Positions 54,475-63,501 of a stretch of DNA of 64,000 bases are shown here, piece after piece. Position 1 is the stretch's first letter. Each line of letters starts with the position of its first letter. This DNA is from Acidobacteriota bacterium (GTDB lineage Bacteria > Acidobacteriota > Thermoanaerobaculia > Gp7-AA8). A program made the position numbers and the translations under genes. The DNA is taken from assembly GCA_021781455.1 (NCBI GenBank), contig JAJXWV010000033.1:1-64000 (forward strand). Reading direction: 5' to 3'. Under the pieces are notes generated by a model. The model was not told the origin of the DNA, searched no databases, and saw only the letters and a list, made by a program, of their open reading frames with translations.

Positions 54475-54918
54475 ATGACCACCTACACCCCACCCCCTCC
54501 GACCGGTCCTGTCCCTCCGGGAACCCAGCCGCAAAAATCGAGCGGCTGCCTCAAGTACGCACTCATCGGGTGCGGCATCGTCGTGGTGATCATCGCCATC
54601 GTGGCGGTCGTGCTCGTGGCCGTCGTCTTCGGCGCCATCAAGTCGACGAGCGCGTACAAGGGAGCTCTCAGCCGGACCCAGAATGATCCGCGCGTCATCG
54701 CCCTTCTCGGGACTCCGATTCGCCCCGGCTTCTTCGTGACCGGCAACATCGACGTGAAGAACAACAGCGGCACCGCGAACTTCACCTTCACCGTCACCGG
54801 TCCGAAGGGAAAAGCGCCTGTCCACGCCGCGGCCACGCTCGACGAGAACGGCTGGCACTACTCCGAGCTGATGGTTCAGCCGCATACGGGACCGCCGATC
54901 GACCTGCTGAAACCATGA
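54475..54918 (+). CDS. Coa1/Tim21-like single-pass membrane protein
   Basis: ATG at 54475 has AGAGGAGG 7 nt upstream, giving 147 residues. The N-terminus is Pro-rich (MTTYTPPPPTGPVPPG). It is followed by one membrane helix (about 24-50, IVVVIIAIVAVVLVAVVFG) and an external domain resembling Coa1 cytochrome-oxidase-assembly-like proteins (RVIALLGTPIRPGFFVTGNI ... SGTANFTFTVTGPKGKA). No oxidase genes are nearby, and the bacterial role is unknown. Confidence 0.75.
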   Translation: MTTYTPPPPTGPVPPGTQPQKSSGCLKYALIGCGIVVVIIAIVAVVLVAVVFGAIKSTSAYKGALSRTQNDPRVIALLGTPIRPGFFVTGNIDVKNNSGTANFTFTVTGPKGKAPVHAAATLDENGWHYSELMVQPHTGPPIDLLKP

Positions 54919-55219
54919 CCAGAGGGGAGCGGGCAGACGGCCGTGCCGCCGACACAATTCAGCGACGGCCGTCCGAGCGCGCGCGCCTCACGGCTGTTCC
55001 ACCAGCCTTCTGTCGGGTACTTCGTGCCCTCGTACGCTGATGCGGTCCTCGTTCCGGCGGCCTGACGGCCGCCGCTCAATTCTTACGGCGGCTACGCCGC
55101 CTCTGGAGCGCGCGATCTGAGTGAGGAGCTCGCAAGCCAATTCGGACAGGGATGATTCGCAATCCAGACGCAGGAAGAAAGGATGACTCCCTGCCCCGCT
55201 GTCCGCTGCCCGCTGCGCG
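54919..55219. other. 300-bp spacer with REP-like palindromes
   Basis: It contains GACGGCCGT-type inverted copies (54938-54978), GGCGGCCTGACGGCCGCC (near 55055) and GGCGGCTACGCCGCC (near 55086). It ends in TACCCGC-type heptads (55190-55245) that run into the GT4 stop. No gene seen. Confidence 0.6.
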
Positions 55220-56344
55220 CTACCCGCTGCCCGCTGCCCGCTTCGACTCGATGATCGACGCGTAGAGCGATTCGAGCCGTGTGATCCGCAGCTCTTTCGA
55301 GAAGCCGCGCACGACGTGCTCGCGGGCCTTGCGCCCGATTTCCGCCGCGCGGGCCTGATCTTCGATGATCTGGCGCAGCGCCGATGTCAGAGCGGCGCGG
55401 TCCTTCATAGGAATGAGCCAGCCGACGTCGGACGAGGAAACCAGCTCGCCGTTGCCGCCTGCGTTCGTGGCCACGACCGGCCGCCCCATGGCCATGGCCT
55501 CGCGGATGGTCCCGGTGATTCCGGTGCCCGCCCACGAAGCGTCGACGACGACATCGCACGCGGCGAAGACATTCGGCATGTCCGTGCGGTATTCGACGGC
55601 GCTGACGCGGCCGCTCATGCCGCGATCGCGCGCATAGGCGAGAACGTCCGAAGCCTCCGCGTCGTTTCGGCAGCCGATAAGGGCGACGTGCAGCGCGGGA
55701 TGCGCCGCCGCGAGATCGGACGCCGAGTCGATGAGCTCCTTCCATCCTTTCCAGTCGCGCACGCCGACCTGCGCGGCGAGGAAGGCGTCGTCGGCGATCT
55801 GCTTTTCGCGGCGGAATGCGCGGCTGTCCCACTTCGCCGAATCGAAAAGCGCCACGTCCGTTCCGGCGTAGACCACCTCCACTTTTTCCGGCGGGAGCCT
55901 GCCGGTGGTCACGATCACGTCCTTGATCTGCCGGCATACCGTGACGATGCGGTCGACCCGGCGCGTGCGGTATTTGCCGCGGTTGAAGAAATCGAGCGGA
56001 AACGAGACGCCGCGATTGACGACGAACGCTCCCGCCGGCTGCCCGAGAGTCGCGGCGAGCGCCACGGCGTGAGCCACGCCTTTGTGCACGTGGATGACGT
56101 CCGGCCGGCGCTCGCGGACGAGCTTGCGGAGCGCCAGGATGCTGCCGAGGTCGAACTGGTTGCGCATCCGAAGGGCGGCGAACGCCACGCCCGCCTCTTC
56201 CACGCGAGACTGCAGAACACGGTCGGGACGGCTCACCACGGTGACGTCATGACCGCGCTCGTGCAGGCCCGTGGCCGCCTGGAACATCTGGTGGACCGAG
56301 CCGGTGTTGAACTGATTGAACTCGAGGATCTGGAAGATGCGCAT
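55220..56344 (-). CDS. glycosyltransferase family 4 (GT-B)
   Basis: The 374-aa GT-B transferase has an N-terminal acceptor domain (MRIFQILEFNQFNTGSVHQM ... GHDVTVVSRPD, VIHVHKGVAHAVAL) and a C-terminal donor domain ending in the E-x7-E-like GTIREAMAMGRPVVATNAGG. A role in LPS or exopolysaccharide synthesis is likely; donor and acceptor are unknown. The start at 56344 is preferred since upstream codons are repeat DNA. The last residues come from the TACCCGC-type repeat. Confidence 0.88.
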   Translation of the reverse strand: MRIFQILEFNQFNTGSVHQMFQAATGLHERGHDVTVVSRPDRVLQSRVEEAGVAFAALRMRNQFDLGSILALRKLVRERRPDVIHVHKGVAHAVALAATLGQPAGAFVVNRGVSFPLDFFNRGKYRTRRVDRIVTVCRQIKDVIVTTGRLPPEKVEVVYAGTDVALFDSAKWDSRAFRREKQIADDAFLAAQVGVRDWKGWKELIDSASDLAAAHPALHVALIGCRNDAEASDVLAYARDRGMSGRVSAVEYRTDMPNVFAACDVVVDASWAGTGITGTIREAMAMGRPVVATNAGGNGELVSSSDVGWLIPMKDRAALTSALRQIIEDQARAAEIGRKAREHVVRGFSKELRITRLESLYASIIESKRAAGSG

Positions 56345-56440
56345 GTGTGCTGAAGTGCTGAGTACTGAGTGCTGAGTACTGAGTGTCCTGGCTGCACGAT
56401 TTGACTCAGTACTCAGCACTCAGCACTCAGCACTCAACCG
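56345..56440. repeat. inverted GTGCTGA / TCAGCAC repeat
   Basis: Five CTGAGTA/CTGAGTG heptads (56348-56384) face five ACTCAGCACTCAGCACTCAG-type heptads (56404-56438) around 20 nt. It is related to the TCCTGAG family. It lies in the divergent spacer between the GT4 and the broken hydrolase. Confidence 0.9.
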
Positions 56441-56525
56441 GAGTTGATCACGCCCTGCGCCCCTGCAGCAACCGGTAGCGGACTCGTCCCGCGTTGCAGT
56501 ATCGTTCGACGCCACGGAGGGTTGC

Positions 56526-57136
56526 ATGAGGCGCCCAATCGTCATTGCGGCTGCTGCCGTTTTCGTCCTTTCGACCCACTTCGTTTCCGCCCAGGAACAC
56601 GAACACGGCGCCATGACGGCGCCGGCCGCTCAGTCGGTTTACAAAGCGCGCGGCACCACGGTCCCGCTCCACTCGACCGCCGGCGACGGCAGCGGGTATC
56701 TCTCCCTCCCAAAAGCAACGAGCGGCAAACATCCCGCACTCATCGTCATCCAGGAGTGGTGGGGACTCAACGACTGGATCTGGGTGGGGGGTATTCTTTG
56801 CAGCTTGCCCTCGCCGATCCGCGGATCGCAGCTTGCGTCATCAATTACGGCAGCCTCGTCACTGACCCGGCCACCATCGACAGGATCAAGGCGCCCATCC
56901 TCGGTAATTTCGGCGAGGAGGACCGAGGCATTCCGCCGAAGGACGTGCGGGCGTTCGAGGCGGCTCTGATCAAGGCAGGCAAGACGGCCGACATCAAGAT
57001 TTACAGAGGAGCGGGCCACGCATTCGAAAATCCGAACAACAAGCAGGGTTACGTGAAGCAGGGTTACGTGCCGGCTGCCGCGAAAGACGCGGAAGGTCGC
57101 ATCGACGCATTCTTTGCGCGCACCCTGTGGCGATGA
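56526..57136 (+). pseudogene. dienelactone hydrolase, broken by internal deletion and frameshift
   Basis: The first frame encodes a signal peptide and the enzyme start up to HPALIVIQEWWGLNDW (to about 56780). The second frame then resumes at GGGYSLQLALADPRIAACVI. Roughly 80-100 residues, including the nucleophile elbow G-x-C-x-G, are missing and the frame changes. The Asp (GEEDRGIP) and His (GAGHAF) of the triad remain in the 3' part. A perfect 15-bp tandem duplication at 57041-57070 adds GYVKQ. It is a pseudogene unless the assembly is wrong. Confidence 0.8.
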
Positions 57137-57265
57137 TAAGATCCCCAAACTCTTGATTTCACACGACATCTGGTGAGGCATGGGTGCACGAGGACGCAGA
57201 ATCAACCGACGGACTGAAGCGCCCGCCGGTCCTTCTGCGCCGCGGGCGTTTCTCGGAGGCGGAAG

Positions 57266-57760
57266 TTGCCCAAGGAAAACAAGGAAAAGCCGGATTTGAA
57301 GGTGACGGACAAGCGCATCTTTACTGCTGAGGGGGAGATCCGCGAGGAATTTCGCGAGCAGATCCGGCCGGCCGATCCGGCCGCGAGGCCGCCGGAGCCT
57401 TCGAAACCTGCCGAACCGAAAGCGCAAAAACCACAGCCGACACCTCAGGATCAGGCGCGCCAGCAGGAGAACGATCGCGCGCGCACCCTGGCCGACAAAG
57501 CCACCAATCCGGGCACGCCGTTCACGAATTTCATCGAGCCGCTCATCGCGCAGGCCTACATGAGCCTGGGCATGCTCCGCAATCCGTATCAGCCGCAGGC
57601 CAAGGTGGACGCGGGTGCGGCACGTCAGATGATCGAGATCCTCACGCTTCTTCAGGACAAGACGAAAGGTAACCTCACCCCGGACGAGCACGATTTCCTC
57701 GAGACGCATCTCGGCGAACTGAAGCTCGCGTACGTGCAGCGCACGAAAAACGTGTCATGA
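57266..57760 (+). CDS. DUF1844 protein
   Basis: The 164-aa protein has a charged, Pro/Lys-rich first half (MPKENKEKPDLKVTDKRIFT ... AKPQPTP type) and a helical DUF1844 C-terminus (FIEPLIAQAYMSLGMLRNPY ... QMIEILTLLQDKTKGNLTPD). DUF1844 is typical of Acidobacteriota, deltaproteobacteria and Planctomycetes and has no known activity. TTG start with GGAGGCGG upstream. The stop overlaps the TPR gene start by 4 bp. Confidence 0.82.
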   Translation: MPKENKEKPDLKVTDKRIFTAEGEIREEFREQIRPADPAARPPEPSKPAEPKAQKPQPTPQDQARQQENDRARTLADKATNPGTPFTNFIEPLIAQAYMSLGMLRNPYQPQAKVDAGAARQMIEILTLLQDKTKGNLTPDEHDFLETHLGELKLAYVQRTKNVS

Positions 57761-59595
57761 AGACCCGCCTGATCCTTCTTGCCGCGGTGATCGCCGCAGT
57801 CGCCGCCGCAGCGCGGGCGGACAATCCTTCGCCGCGCGAGATGTGGCCGCAGGCTGCCGCGGCGGCGAGCATCGGGGACATCAACGGAGCGACCTCCAAG
57901 ACCAACGACCTGATCACCACAGGGCGCAGCTACGGCATCAACACGTTCCCTGTCTACGCCGTCTCGGCTGCCGCGCTGGCACGGCAGGCCGATCACGAGA
58001 AGCGCAAAGAGCTCGCCGACTGGGCGGCGAAAACAGCCGATCAGCTCGACCCGAAATCGGCCCCTGTGGCCTTCAGCAACGCCGACCGGGCGCGGGACCA
58101 GAAGAACTGGCCGCGTGCGCTGTCCTGGGTCGCCAGCGGCTTCACGCGCCTGCTGAAAAACTACCGCACGGTGGAGCTGAGCCGCCTCGACCTGCTGCTG
58201 GCCGTGGCCCTGGCACTGGCGTTCACGGCGGCAATCTTCGCGGTGACGCTCTTCATTCGTTACGGCCGTTCCATGTCGCACGACTTCCGCGAGATCCTCG
58301 GCCAGCGCATTCACGGCGGCGCCGTGACCATTCTCGCTTTCGCGCTGCTTTTCCTTCCAATCTTCCTCTGGCTCAGCCCCGTGTGGGTCATCCTCTACTG
58401 GTTCGTGATCTTCTTCGGTTACGCCAGCAAGGTGGAACGACTGCTCATCCTGGTGCTGACACTCGTCGGGGCCGCCCTTCCCATCGCCGTCGATGCCATC
58501 TCCACCCGGATGGCCGCACTGGAGAACCCGATCATGATCGCGGCGCTGTCGACGCAGCGGCAGAGTTATCAGCCGGAAGCGCTTCGCCGGCTCGACGAGC
58601 TGGCTGTGCTCGTTCCCGACGATCCCATCATTCAGCTGCTGCTCGGAAATCTTCAGCTGCAGGAAGGCGACGAGCAGCAGGCCCAGGCCCACTACATGCG
58701 CGCCGCACAGCTCAACGACTCCGCCGGCGCGCACGTGAACCTAGGCAACCTGCACTTCATCGACAACGACTTTCCCGCGGCCATCACCGAGTACGAAAAG
58801 GCCCAGCGGAAGGATCCGAGGCTGGCCATCGCCTTCTACAACAACTCCGTGGCCAGCGGAGAAACCTACAAATTCGACGAGCAGGGAAAGCAGCTCGAGC
58901 AGGCCAAGAAGATCGAACGCGCCTACATCGAAACGCTGGCCGCGAATCCGCCGTCGCAGAAGATCGTCATCTACAACCCGCCCCTGGACGAGGTCTGGAG
59001 CGACGCGTATGGCATCGCCCGGCGCACCCGTGAGAAGACGCTCTTCGGAACGTATGCGTATTTCCAGCCGGCCATCAGCGCCCTCAATCCGCTGACCATC
59101 GCCGCGGTGCTGGCGGCCATCCTGGCCGTCGTGGTTTGGGGCGTGCGGCGCAAGAACGGGTTCGCCAACGCCTGCATCAAATGCGGCCGGACGTTCTGCC
59201 ATCGCTGCAAGTCCGCGCGCGAGAGCGCCACCTACTGCACGCAGTGCATTCACATCTACCTGAAGCGCGACGGCGTCCCGCTGGCGACCAAACGCACCAA
59301 GCTCGAGGAAGTGCACGAGCACCACAGCGGGATCCTCACGCGCAACAGGGTCTTCGCCACGTTCCTCCCCGGCTCTGCACAGGTCATCGAAGGCCGCACC
59401 ATCGCCGGCGTCATCGGTACGTTCGTGTTCCTGTTTTTCGTGGCCGTGGCCGTGCTCACCGGCCGTCTGGCTCCAGCGATCGGGCCGGTCGCCGAAACGG
59501 CCAAGCTGATCTCACGCACCGGAGCCGGCGTGCTGGCGGTGATCGCGTGGTTCTTCCTGTCGATGCCCATCTACCGCCGGAAGGCGGCCGCGTAA
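57757..59595 (+). CDS. TPR-repeat membrane protein with zinc ribbon
   Basis: The 612-aa protein has a signal peptide (about 1-21), helical repeats (about 25-135), four membrane helices (about 150-255), TPR repeats (about 268-390, AGAHVNLGNLHFIDNDFPAA) and another helix (about 445-465). A zinc ribbon follows at 473-493 (CIKCGRTFCHRCKS, CTQC), then two to three C-terminal helices. Function unknown. It is coupled to DUF1844 (ATGA overlap) and 3 bp from the DUF4388 gene, so the three act as one operon. Confidence 0.82.
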   Translation: MKTRLILLAAVIAAVAAAARADNPSPREMWPQAAAAASIGDINGATSKTNDLITTGRSYGINTFPVYAVSAAALARQADHEKRKELADWAAKTADQLDPKSAPVAFSNADRARDQKNWPRALSWVASGFTRLLKNYRTVELSRLDLLLAVALALAFTAAIFAVTLFIRYGRSMSHDFREILGQRIHGGAVTILAFALLFLPIFLWLSPVWVILYWFVIFFGYASKVERLLILVLTLVGAALPIAVDAISTRMAALENPIMIAALSTQRQSYQPEALRRLDELAVLVPDDPIIQLLLGNLQLQEGDEQQAQAHYMRAAQLNDSAGAHVNLGNLHFIDNDFPAAITEYEKAQRKDPRLAIAFYNNSVASGETYKFDEQGKQLEQAKKIERAYIETLAANPPSQKIVIYNPPLDEVWSDAYGIARRTREKTLFGTYAYFQPAISALNPLTIAAVLAAILAVVVWGVRRKNGFANACIKCGRTFCHRCKSARESATYCTQCIHIYLKRDGVPLATKRTKLEEVHEHHSGILTRNRVFATFLPGSAQVIEGRTIAGVIGTFVFLFFVAVAVLTGRLAPAIGPVAETAKLISRTGAGVLAVIAWFFLSMPIYRRKAAA

Positions 59596-59598
59596 GCC

Positions 59599-60894
59599 AT
59601 GGCTCTCGAAGGAACTCTCAGAGACTTCAGTCTCGCCGACATCTTCCAGCTCATCGGGCTGCAGAGGAAGACCGGCGTGCTGACGCTGCGCGGCAAGGAC
59701 GACACCGTGACGGTGACGTTCCTCGATGGCAAGGTCGTCGGCGCCGACTCGCTGAACCGCCGGCTGGAAACGCGCCTGGGCAGCGTCCTGATCAAGAGCG
59801 GCGTGCTCACACAGGACCAGCTCAACCGCGCCCTGGAGATCCAGAAAGAGACCCTGCAGCGGCTGGGCTTCGTGCTCACGCACTACGGCATCATTTCCGC
59901 GGATTCGCTCAAGCAGGCCATCCAGCTCCAGATCCTGCAGATCGTCTACCGGCTCTTCCGCTGGAAGGACGGCGACTACCACTTCTCGCAGGAGACCACG
60001 ATCGAGTACGACCGCGACAACGTCGTGCCGATCACCGCCGAATCGATCCTGATGGAAGGCGCTCGCATGATCGACGAGTGGCCGATCATCGAGAAGCGGA
60101 TCCGTTCGTACGACATGGTCTTCCGCAGGAAGCTCACCGACCAGGAGATCGTGGTGGTCGGTGCCGACCAGGCCGACGAGGTGGACTTCGACTCCGACAC
60201 CGCTTCGCGCAAGAAGAAGAGCGGCGGCGCTTCCGACAAGATCCGCATCTCCGAGGACGAGAAGCACATCTACGACCTGGTCGACGGCACGATCACGGTC
60301 GGCGACATCGTGGAGGTCAGCAAGCTTTCCGAGTTCGACACGAATAAGGCTCTCTATGAGTTGCTGACACGCGATCTGATCGAGGAAGTCCGCGGGAAGA
60401 AGGCCCAGGCCGTCGTCGAGCAGGCTGCTCCGGTCGACGAAACGGAAGTCGCCGAGACTCCCGTGCCGCTGCCGCTGGTCATCATCCTCGGTGTCGTGGC
60501 CATCCTCTCGCTGGTGACCTCGTTCAAGAATCCGCTCAACCAGTTCACGCCGTTCCGGCGCCAGCTCTCCTCCATCGGCGAGACCCGCAAGGCCATCTCG
60601 CTCCAGCGCATGGAAGCGATCGCCCAGGGCATCGAGAAGTACAACGCCGTCAACGGCCATCTTCCGGACCGGCTGCAGGACCTGGCGCCGTATTTCGTCG
60701 ACGCCTCGATGCTCGCCGACCCGTGGGGCAATGCATACAAGTATCTGCAGCGGCCCGACCGCTATCTGGTCATCGGCTTCAGCCCCGACGGAAAGGTCGA
60801 CACCGATCTGCTGCTCTCCCGCACGATCGACATCGGTCCCTCCACGACCACGCCGGTGAACCCGAATCAGGGCAAGCTGCAACTGATCGACTGA
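59599..60894 (+). CDS. DUF4388 protein with membrane helix and pseudopilin-like C-terminus
   Basis: The 431-aa protein opens with a DUF4388/PATAN domain (MALEGTLRDFSLADIFQLIG). An MshEN-like stretch follows (LGSVLIKSGVLTQDQLNRAL). A middle region (about 190-280) precedes one membrane helix (about 294-310, LVIILGVVAILSLVTSF). The last 100 residues (GIEKYNAVNGHLPDRLQDLA, DPWGNAYKYL) resemble the globular domain of GspG-type pseudopilins. The order cytoplasmic sensor, helix, extracytoplasmic pseudopilin-like domain suggests a link to pilus or secretion machinery; this is inference. Confidence 0.78.
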   Translation: MALEGTLRDFSLADIFQLIGLQRKTGVLTLRGKDDTVTVTFLDGKVVGADSLNRRLETRLGSVLIKSGVLTQDQLNRALEIQKETLQRLGFVLTHYGIISADSLKQAIQLQILQIVYRLFRWKDGDYHFSQETTIEYDRDNVVPITAESILMEGARMIDEWPIIEKRIRSYDMVFRRKLTDQEIVVVGADQADEVDFDSDTASRKKKSGGASDKIRISEDEKHIYDLVDGTITVGDIVEVSKLSEFDTNKALYELLTRDLIEEVRGKKAQAVVEQAAPVDETEVAETPVPLPLVIILGVVAILSLVTSFKNPLNQFTPFRRQLSSIGETRKAISLQRMEAIAQGIEKYNAVNGHLPDRLQDLAPYFVDASMLADPWGNAYKYLQRPDRYLVIGFSPDGKVDTDLLLSRTIDIGPSTTTPVNPNQGKLQLID

Positions 60895-60934
60895 CATCCC
60901 TCGCGGGCCACACAGCGGCTTCTGCGCAACCTCT

Positions 60935-61105
60935 GAGCCGGCGGAACCGAACCCCCGTCACTCTGGACCGGCGGAACCGCGGGGCGGAGCGGTGAAGCGC
61001 GGCGAAGAGTCTCTTACCGGGACGATCAGCAGGTTTGAGACTCTTCGCCGCGCTGCGCCGCCCACCCAACCTTCCCGCGGCTCCGCCGGCTCAGAGTGAC
61101 GGAGA
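60935..61105. repeat. large inverted repeat with GCCGGCGGAACCG and GAAGAGTCTC arms
   Basis: TGAGCCGGCGGAACCG and ACTCTGGACCGGCGGAACCG units on the left face GCGGCTCCGCCGGCTCAGAG on the right. An inner pair GGCGAAGAGTCTC / GAGACTCTTCGCC flanks about 20 nt. It fills the spacer between the convergent DUF4388 and lipid kinase genes. Confidence 0.75.
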
Positions 61106-61106
61106 C

Positions 61107-61979
61107 CTACGGCACCACGATCGGCAGCTGCCGCTCCGCCAGGCCAAACGTCACCGGCGTCTCCGTCAGGTGCTCGCCGTCTCCGAACACTTTCAGCGGC
61201 TCCTCGGACTCGAAGCGAAACTCCAGGCCACGTCCCGTCTCGACGAACGACTTCTTCACGTGCGAACCGTTGTAGGCGCGCGGGAGCGTGGTCAGCAGCT
61301 GTCCGATCGACGTTCGGTGGACGATGCAGACGTCCAGCTGGTGGTCGTCGATCCTGGCCTCTGGCGCGATGCGGATGCCGCCGCCGTACTGGCGCGAATT
61401 TCCCACGGCGGCGAACATGATCTCTTCCTCGCGGGTGCCGTTACCCGTGCTGATGCGGACGCGATGCGGCTTGAATTTCGGCAACACCCGAAAAATCGCG
61501 TAGAGGTAGACCAGCGAGCCACTCAGGTATCGGCCGTTCTGATTCGCGTACTCGTTGACCTCGGAATCGAACCCCAGGCCGGCCACGCCCATGTAGCGGT
61601 AGCCGTTGGCGGTGGCCACGTCCACATGGCGGACTCGTCCATCGACGGCCACGTCGCACGCTTTCTTCAACGAACGCGGGATGCCGCAGACGTTTGCGAA
61701 GTCGTCGCCTGAGCCGAGAGGCAGGAGCGCCATCGGCGTGCGGCCGAGCTCGTACTCGCGGACCGCCAGATTCAGCGAGCCGTCGCCGCCACAGATGATG
61801 ATGCGATCGTAGCCGGCGCGCGAGCTCTCGGCGGCACGCCGCGTCAGGTCGTCAGGGCTGGTGCTCTCTTCCGTATCGACCTCGGCTCCTCGCGACCGCA
61901 GGTACCGTTCCGCCTCCCACACGTGACGGTGCGCGCGACCGCGGCCGGCGGCCGGATTGCAGAGCAATTTGAGGAACAA
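61107..61979 (-). CDS. diacylglycerol/lipid kinase family protein (YegS/BmrU-like)
   Basis: The 290-aa protein matches the DAGK catalytic fold: LLCNPAAGRGRA, the ATP-binding IIICGGDGSLNLAVRE, MALLPLGSGDDFANVCGIP, and a C-terminal beta-sandwich ending with VFGDGEHLTETPV. It phosphorylates diacylglycerol, sphingoid or related lipids at the membrane. It is normal length. It is divergent from degQ. Confidence 0.92.
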   Translation of the reverse strand: MFLKLLCNPAAGRGRAHRHVWEAERYLRSRGAEVDTEESTSPDDLTRRAAESSRAGYDRIIICGGDGSLNLAVREYELGRTPMALLPLGSGDDFANVCGIPRSLKKACDVAVDGRVRHVDVATANGYRYMGVAGLGFDSEVNEYANQNGRYLSGSLVYLYAIFRVLPKFKPHRVRISTGNGTREEEIMFAAVGNSRQYGGGIRIAPEARIDDHQLDVCIVHRTSIGQLLTTLPRAYNGSHVKKSFVETGRGLEFRFESEEPLKVFGDGEHLTETPVTFGLAERQLPIVVP

Positions 61980-62053
61980 AGCGCCCGCAGTTTAGCAGCG
62001 TCATCCGACGCGTGCGACTCGGCGCTGCGGTAACGTCGGATGGCTGTCAATCG

Positions 62054-62059
62054 TAGAAT
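62054..62059 (+). promoter_or_regulatory. candidate -10 element of degQ, leaderless
   Basis: TAGAAT ends 6 nt before the ATG of the protease gene, so transcription would begin at about the start codon. No ribosome-binding site is visible and the -35 is weak. Confidence 0.35.
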
Positions 62060-62065
62060 CGGGAC

Positions 62066-63436
62066 ATGAAGAAGCTTCGTACCTTCGCCCTGCTGTTCAT
62101 CTTCTCTCTGAGCTGCAAACCGACGGCGGAATCGCAGACGATCAACGGCCAGCCCGAGCAGCGTCCACAACCCATCCCGGCGACGGTCAGCGCCGCACGC
62201 CGCACCCCCGTGGTCATCGTCGCGCACAACGTCCTTCCCTCTGTCGTCAACATCCAGGCGGAGTCGACGATCACCCGGCGTGTCGTCGATCCGTTCTTCG
62301 ATCCCTTCGGAATGTTTGGAGGGCAGAATCAGACCTTCCAGTCGCAGTCGCTCGGTTCGGGATTCGTCTGGTCGAGCGACGGCATCATCGTCACGAACAA
62401 CCACGTGGTCGAAGGAGCGTCGAAGATCACCGTCATCTTCAACAGCGGCTCGCAGGTCAGCGCGAAGCTGATCGGCGTCGATCCCGACAGCGACGTGGCC
62501 GTGCTGCGCGTCAATGCCAAGAACCTCGTGCCCGCCCCGATCGGTACTTCTTCAGACCTGATGATCGGGGAGACCGTGGTGGCGGTGGGCAACCCGTTCG
62601 GCCTCAGCGGGACGGTGACCACTGGCGTGGTCTCCGCACTCGGCCGCTCCGTTCCGTCGAAGGAGGAAGGCCGCACGTTCACCGACTTCATCCAGACCGA
62701 CGCCTCGATCAACCCGGGCAATTCCGGCGGCCCGCTGTTGAACATCGAGGGAAAAGTCATCGGGATCAATACGATGATCTACGCCAACGCGCAGGGCATC
62801 GGCTTCGCCATTCCGGTCGACCGCGCCAGGAAAGTCATCCAGGATCTGCTGCACTACGGCCAGGTGCAGACAGCGTGGATCGGTGCCGTAACCTCCACGC
62901 TCACTCCGGAAGAAGCGAAGCGGCTCGGGCTGCAAACCAGCAAGGGCGCGCTCGTCGAGCGAATCTTTCCCGGCTCGCCGGCGGCGCAGGGCGGCCTCCG
63001 CTCCGGCGACATCATCACCTCGGTCGGCGACAAGGCCGTCGACTCCCGCGAGGCATTCTCGACCTACACCGCCACGATTGCCGCAGGCCAGCTGACGCAG
63101 CTGAACGTGGTCCGCAACGGCGCGGTAACGCGGGTCTCAGTGCGTCCGACCAAACCACCCTCGAACCTCGGCCTGACGATCCTCGAGCAGGTCTGCGGGC
63201 TGCGCGCCGGCGATCACGGGCGCAACGTCGTCATCACCGACGTCGTGCGCGGATCGCGGGCCGACCGCATCGGCGTCACCCCGGGCGACGTGATCGTAGG
63301 AATCAGCGGGAACGAGGTCACGTCGACTGCGGAGGTCGCCGATCAGCTCAGCAAATCGACGGAGAGGTCGTCGATCGTCCTCGACATCGCGCACGGCGGG
63401 GCGATTTATGCGCTCACGTTCCCGATGGGGATGTAG
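62066..63436 (+). CDS. DegQ/HtrA-type periplasmic serine protease with two PDZ domains
   Basis: The 456-aa protease has a lipoprotein-like signal (MKKLRTFALLFIFSLSC, Cys17), so it may be lipid-anchored. The trypsin-like domain has the triad H113 (TNNHVVEG), D143 (DSDVAVLRV) and S220 (NPGNSGGPL). Two PDZ domains follow (about 285-370 and 375-456; GALVERIFPGSPAAQGGLRS, VVRGSRADRIGVTPGD). It degrades or refolds damaged envelope proteins. The lipid anchor differs from classical DegP/DegQ. Confidence 0.93.
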   Translation: MKKLRTFALLFIFSLSCKPTAESQTINGQPEQRPQPIPATVSAARRTPVVIVAHNVLPSVVNIQAESTITRRVVDPFFDPFGMFGGQNQTFQSQSLGSGFVWSSDGIIVTNNHVVEGASKITVIFNSGSQVSAKLIGVDPDSDVAVLRVNAKNLVPAPIGTSSDLMIGETVVAVGNPFGLSGTVTTGVVSALGRSVPSKEEGRTFTDFIQTDASINPGNSGGPLLNIEGKVIGINTMIYANAQGIGFAIPVDRARKVIQDLLHYGQVQTAWIGAVTSTLTPEEAKRLGLQTSKGALVERIFPGSPAAQGGLRSGDIITSVGDKAVDSREAFSTYTATIAAGQLTQLNVVRNGAVTRVSVRPTKPPSNLGLTILEQVCGLRAGDHGRNVVITDVVRGSRADRIGVTPGDVIVGISGNEVTSTAEVADQLSKSTERSSIVLDIAHGGAIYALTFPMGM

Positions 63437-63501
63437 CGCGACTCACGGCGGGATCGGCACGGACCATCTGCGGCACAGACACTCTTGTCCGTGCCCTGGC
63501 G

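Noticed and set aside
57180-57299. 39-codon ORF starting at ATG 57180 before the DUF1844 gene
   Set aside because: Out of frame with DUF1844, weak ribosome-binding site too close to the ATG, and a basic composition without family resemblance.
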